Source: Amblyomma americanum
Taxonomy: Eukaryota; Arthropoda; Arachnida; Ixodida; Ixodidae
Reading direction: 5' to 3'
Length of the DNA: 64,000 bases
Assembly: GCF_052857255.1 (NCBI RefSeq)
Contig: NC_135497.1
Span: forward strand, 185,976,084-186,040,083
Shown here one piece after another: positions 61,662 through 64,000 of the stretch (position 1 is the stretch's first letter; each line of letters starts with the position of its first letter). A program made the position numbers and the translations under genes. The notes below the pieces were generated by a model, which did not search any database, was not told where the DNA came from, and saw only the letters and a program-made list of their open reading frames with translations.

Positions 61662-63030
61662 AAAGCTCTGGGTGGTTCTGCTACCTGTAGGGTCAAGTAG
61701 ATGACGGAGCAAGTGCCAAGTCCTAGAGACTCCCATATTGCGATCCATTTGGTTGCATATGTCATCCCAGTTTTGTTGAGTAAGTTTAGCTGCATGATCC
61801 TCGATCTCCTTGTTTAGCCTAGCTATTCTTCTGCGCAGATTGCGGTTCCACCGCTGTCGTTTGAGTTGGTTCTCGAGTCCTCTCTTTGCCTCCCATAGGT
61901 GAAGAAGCCGGCTGTCCGCAATCTCTAGGTGGTCAGCCTGGTCTAACGTATGGGTGACTGCTTTGGCATCTTGACAAAGATCCTGTGCCCAGATATCTAT
62001 GTCTAGTATTTCGGGGGTATCAGCTTCTCGGGCGGCTCTTTTAGCGCGGAACGTGTCCCAATCGACAAGGGTGGGGGCTCGAGCGCTACGACGTTTGGGG
62101 CCAGTTGAGGTCACTATTTCCAATATGTAGTGATCGCTGCCGAAATTTTGTTGAGTGTTTATCCATGTTGGAGTGCCCGAATTTTTAGCAAAAGTCAGAT
62201 CGGGAGACGTATCCCTGGAAACACTGTTACCGCAGCGGGTGGGGACTAGTGGATCTGTAAGAAGAGTCAACCCACACTGTTGTGCGGTGAGCCACAGTTT
62301 TCTACCTTTAATGTCCTCCTGTGCGTAACCCCAAGCCGAGTGTTGGGCATTAAAGTCTCCCGTGAAAATGACGGGGTGATTGCCTGCGAGCTTCAGGGTC
62401 GCCTGAAAAAGCGGGCCGAAGCTTGCTTTCCGTAACTTTGGGCTGCTATAGACATTCAGCACAAACAGACTGTGGTCGGGTTTCCTAGGCGGAATTAATT
62501 CCACTAGCACGTGTGTGACATTTGTGACTGGGGTATCGTGCTGTAATACCGTAATATTTCGTTTGACAAGAGTCGTGACTCCAAGCGTTCCACCCCCCGA
62601 TGAAAAGGATTGATACCCAGCTAGCTTGCTATTAGTTTGTGTCTCTTGTAGTGCGATTAAGTCCGGTCCGTGCCTATTGTTGAGGAATTGTTGGAGTACA
62701 GCTCGTTTGCGGCTAAATCCTCGGCAGTTCCACTGCCAGATGGTGTAATTGGGTTGTGGCGCCATGTTGTTGCTAGTCGGATACCGCTTCAGAAGAAGCG
62801 GGTTTGCGAATTTTGTGAGGAAGGAGCCTGCTCTCTGCTTCCTGCTGCCAACTGCCTAAGTTAATTAATTCCTGCCGGTGTCTGCATAATTCTTCCATGA
62901 TGGAAGTCATTGTAATCTGCACTTGAATGAGGGTGCTGTTAGTCTGCGTTTGCGCTTCTTCAATTTTGTGAATGGTGTCGGCTAGTGTTTGGCCTTCGGA
63001 CAGGGAATCGCCTGCTTTTCGCTTAGGCGG
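61662..63030 (-). mobile_element. I-clade LINE, inverted 5' segment (ORF1 end plus endonuclease)
   Basis: Minus strand: the C-terminus of ORF1 (PKRKAGDSLSEGQTLADTIH to LLPHKIRKPASSEAVSD, 62773-63039), then ORF2 from ATG 62765. ORF2 has an intact endonuclease (WQWNCRGFSRKRA, LIALQETQT, FTGDFNAQHSAWGY, SPDLTFAKNS, FGSDHYILEI) and the linker to RT (RTWHLLRHLLDPTGSRTTQ) before the TIR element cuts in at 61661. The open stretch is 371 codons without a stop. The RT core is missing; the 3' part of the LINE lies to the right in the opposite orientation. Confidence 0.85.
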
Positions 63031-64000
63031 GGGTGGCAATGATGCCGAAATCGAGGAGAGACTACAGCATGCAATAGATATCGTGGGGAACTATGTAGAC
63101 CCTAGGGGGCTGCGGTGCTCTCCAGCCAAATCTGAATTTCTCATATTCCGCAACATCAGATCCCTTGCGCAAACCCCACCGGCCATCGAACTCAGTATTC
63201 GCGGAGTCCCCATTCCTCGAGTGCCCAAAATTAAAATCTTGGGCCTAATTCTACAAGAACACGGCTTCAATGGTGACGTAATTCGGAAGCTTCAGGGAAC
63301 CTCGCAGCAAATTATGCGACTCATTCGCCGCATTAGTAACCGCCACTCGGGCTTGAAGGAAAGCAATACTCTCCGTTTAGTACAAGCCTTTGTAATAAGC
63401 CGCATAGCTGACGTATGCCCTTACCTACATCTCAAGTCAGCTAAAAAAGAAAAAGTGGAGGCCATAATCAGAAAATGCGTCAAACAGGCAGTTGGGCTAC
63501 CCATGCACACAGCGACTGAGAAAGTGTTAGGTCTCGGTCTTCATAACACCCTAAGCGAGATTATTGAAGCGGTAACCGTCTCGCAGTACGAACGACTATC
63601 GGCCACACCAACTGGCAGACACATTCTGTCCACACTAGGCATAACATACGAACGACAAGGCGGACCCACAACTGACCTTCCCAAACATATACGCCAGCTT
63701 CTGGTCATTCCTCCACTACCTCGGAACATGCACCCAGATTTCCACGCTGAACGTCGTACAGAGAGAGCCAAATCATTAGGCAAACGCTTTATTAATGATA
63801 CCTCTGTGGTATATGTAGATGCGGCAGATTCTTCGGCTGACAAGATGGTAGCTGTGGTCACCACGGAACGTGGTACACTCATAACTGGGGGCACTATACG
63901 CACTCAGCACACACATGTTGGAGAAGAAACAGCCATTGCTCTAGCCATTGTGGGATCCTCGGCAGAAACCATTGTCAGCGACTCAAAATTGGCTATACGT
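63031..64000 (+). mobile_element. I-clade LINE, sense 3' segment (late RT to RNase H), runs off the window
   Basis: Plus strand from about 63031: NDAEIEERLQHAIDIVGNYV, then LRCSPAKSEFLIFRN, VPKIKILGLILQEHGF, RLIRRISNRHSGLKESN, RLVQAFVISRIADVCPYLHL, LGLGLHNTLSEIIEAV, PLPRNMHPDFHAERRTERAK, and RNase H with SVVYVDAADSSADK, HVGEETAIALAIVGS and IVSDSKLAIR at the window end. It starts just after the YADD region, so the RT core is missing. Long open frame without a stop from 63031 to the end. Confidence 0.85.

Overview
The window is nuclear DNA of an arthropod, most probably a hard tick. Spliceosomal introns, an animal PDCD6 gene, long microsatellites and dense nested retroelements rule out a prokaryote. 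Several repeats (a tRNA-headed SINE with a 'GGTGGTCGAAATTATTCC'-type body, RNase H-bearing I-clade LINEs, Tigger and Penelope copies) resemble what I recall of tick genomes. No database search was possible, so genus is not assigned.

The only well-supported host gene is a complete six-exon PDCD6/ALG-2 orthologue on the minus strand (21153-38392, 181 residues, five EF-hands). Its large introns hold SINEs, Tigger/pogo fragments, a mariner fossil and a hairpin retroposon. Positions 1-1605 look like the 3' UTR of a plus-strand gene whose coding part lies outside the window.

Left of PDCD6: an RTE-type LINE fragment (2245-4195, minus), tRNA-derived and tandem repeats, a small TIR-bounded element with TGACGTCA palindromes (5470-6013), and a Penelope-like element (6505-13970, minus). 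That element is split by a complete Ty3/Gypsy-type LTR retrotransposon (7315-13807, minus) with ~99% identical LTRs and a GTGT target duplication. Its domain order is gag-protease-integrase-RT-RNase H, the Gmr1-like order with integrase upstream of RT. Then come a SINE, a LINE RT remnant (15250-16900, minus), a Tigger transposase pseudogene (17640-19261, plus), and a repeat block between (TA)n and (CA)n tracts.

Right of PDCD6: a TIR-bounded transposon (40193-42494) carrying a THAP-domain P-element-like copy; an I-clade LINE (42613-47350, minus); a second P-like copy (47462-48794); a jockey/CR1-like LINE (50270-52494, minus); a near full-length I-clade LINE with a 13-bp target duplication (54729-60099, plus); a truncated U2 snRNA pseudogene; a 599-bp TIR element; and an I-clade LINE whose 5' part is inverted against its 3' part (61662-64000).

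Most noteworthy: the integrase-first LTR element nested in a Penelope element; three short hairpin retroposons with 10-11-bp target duplications and a shared CTGGGCGAGTTGGT-like motif that also marks the Penelope terminus; and two THAP-encoding P-like elements with 8-bp duplications.
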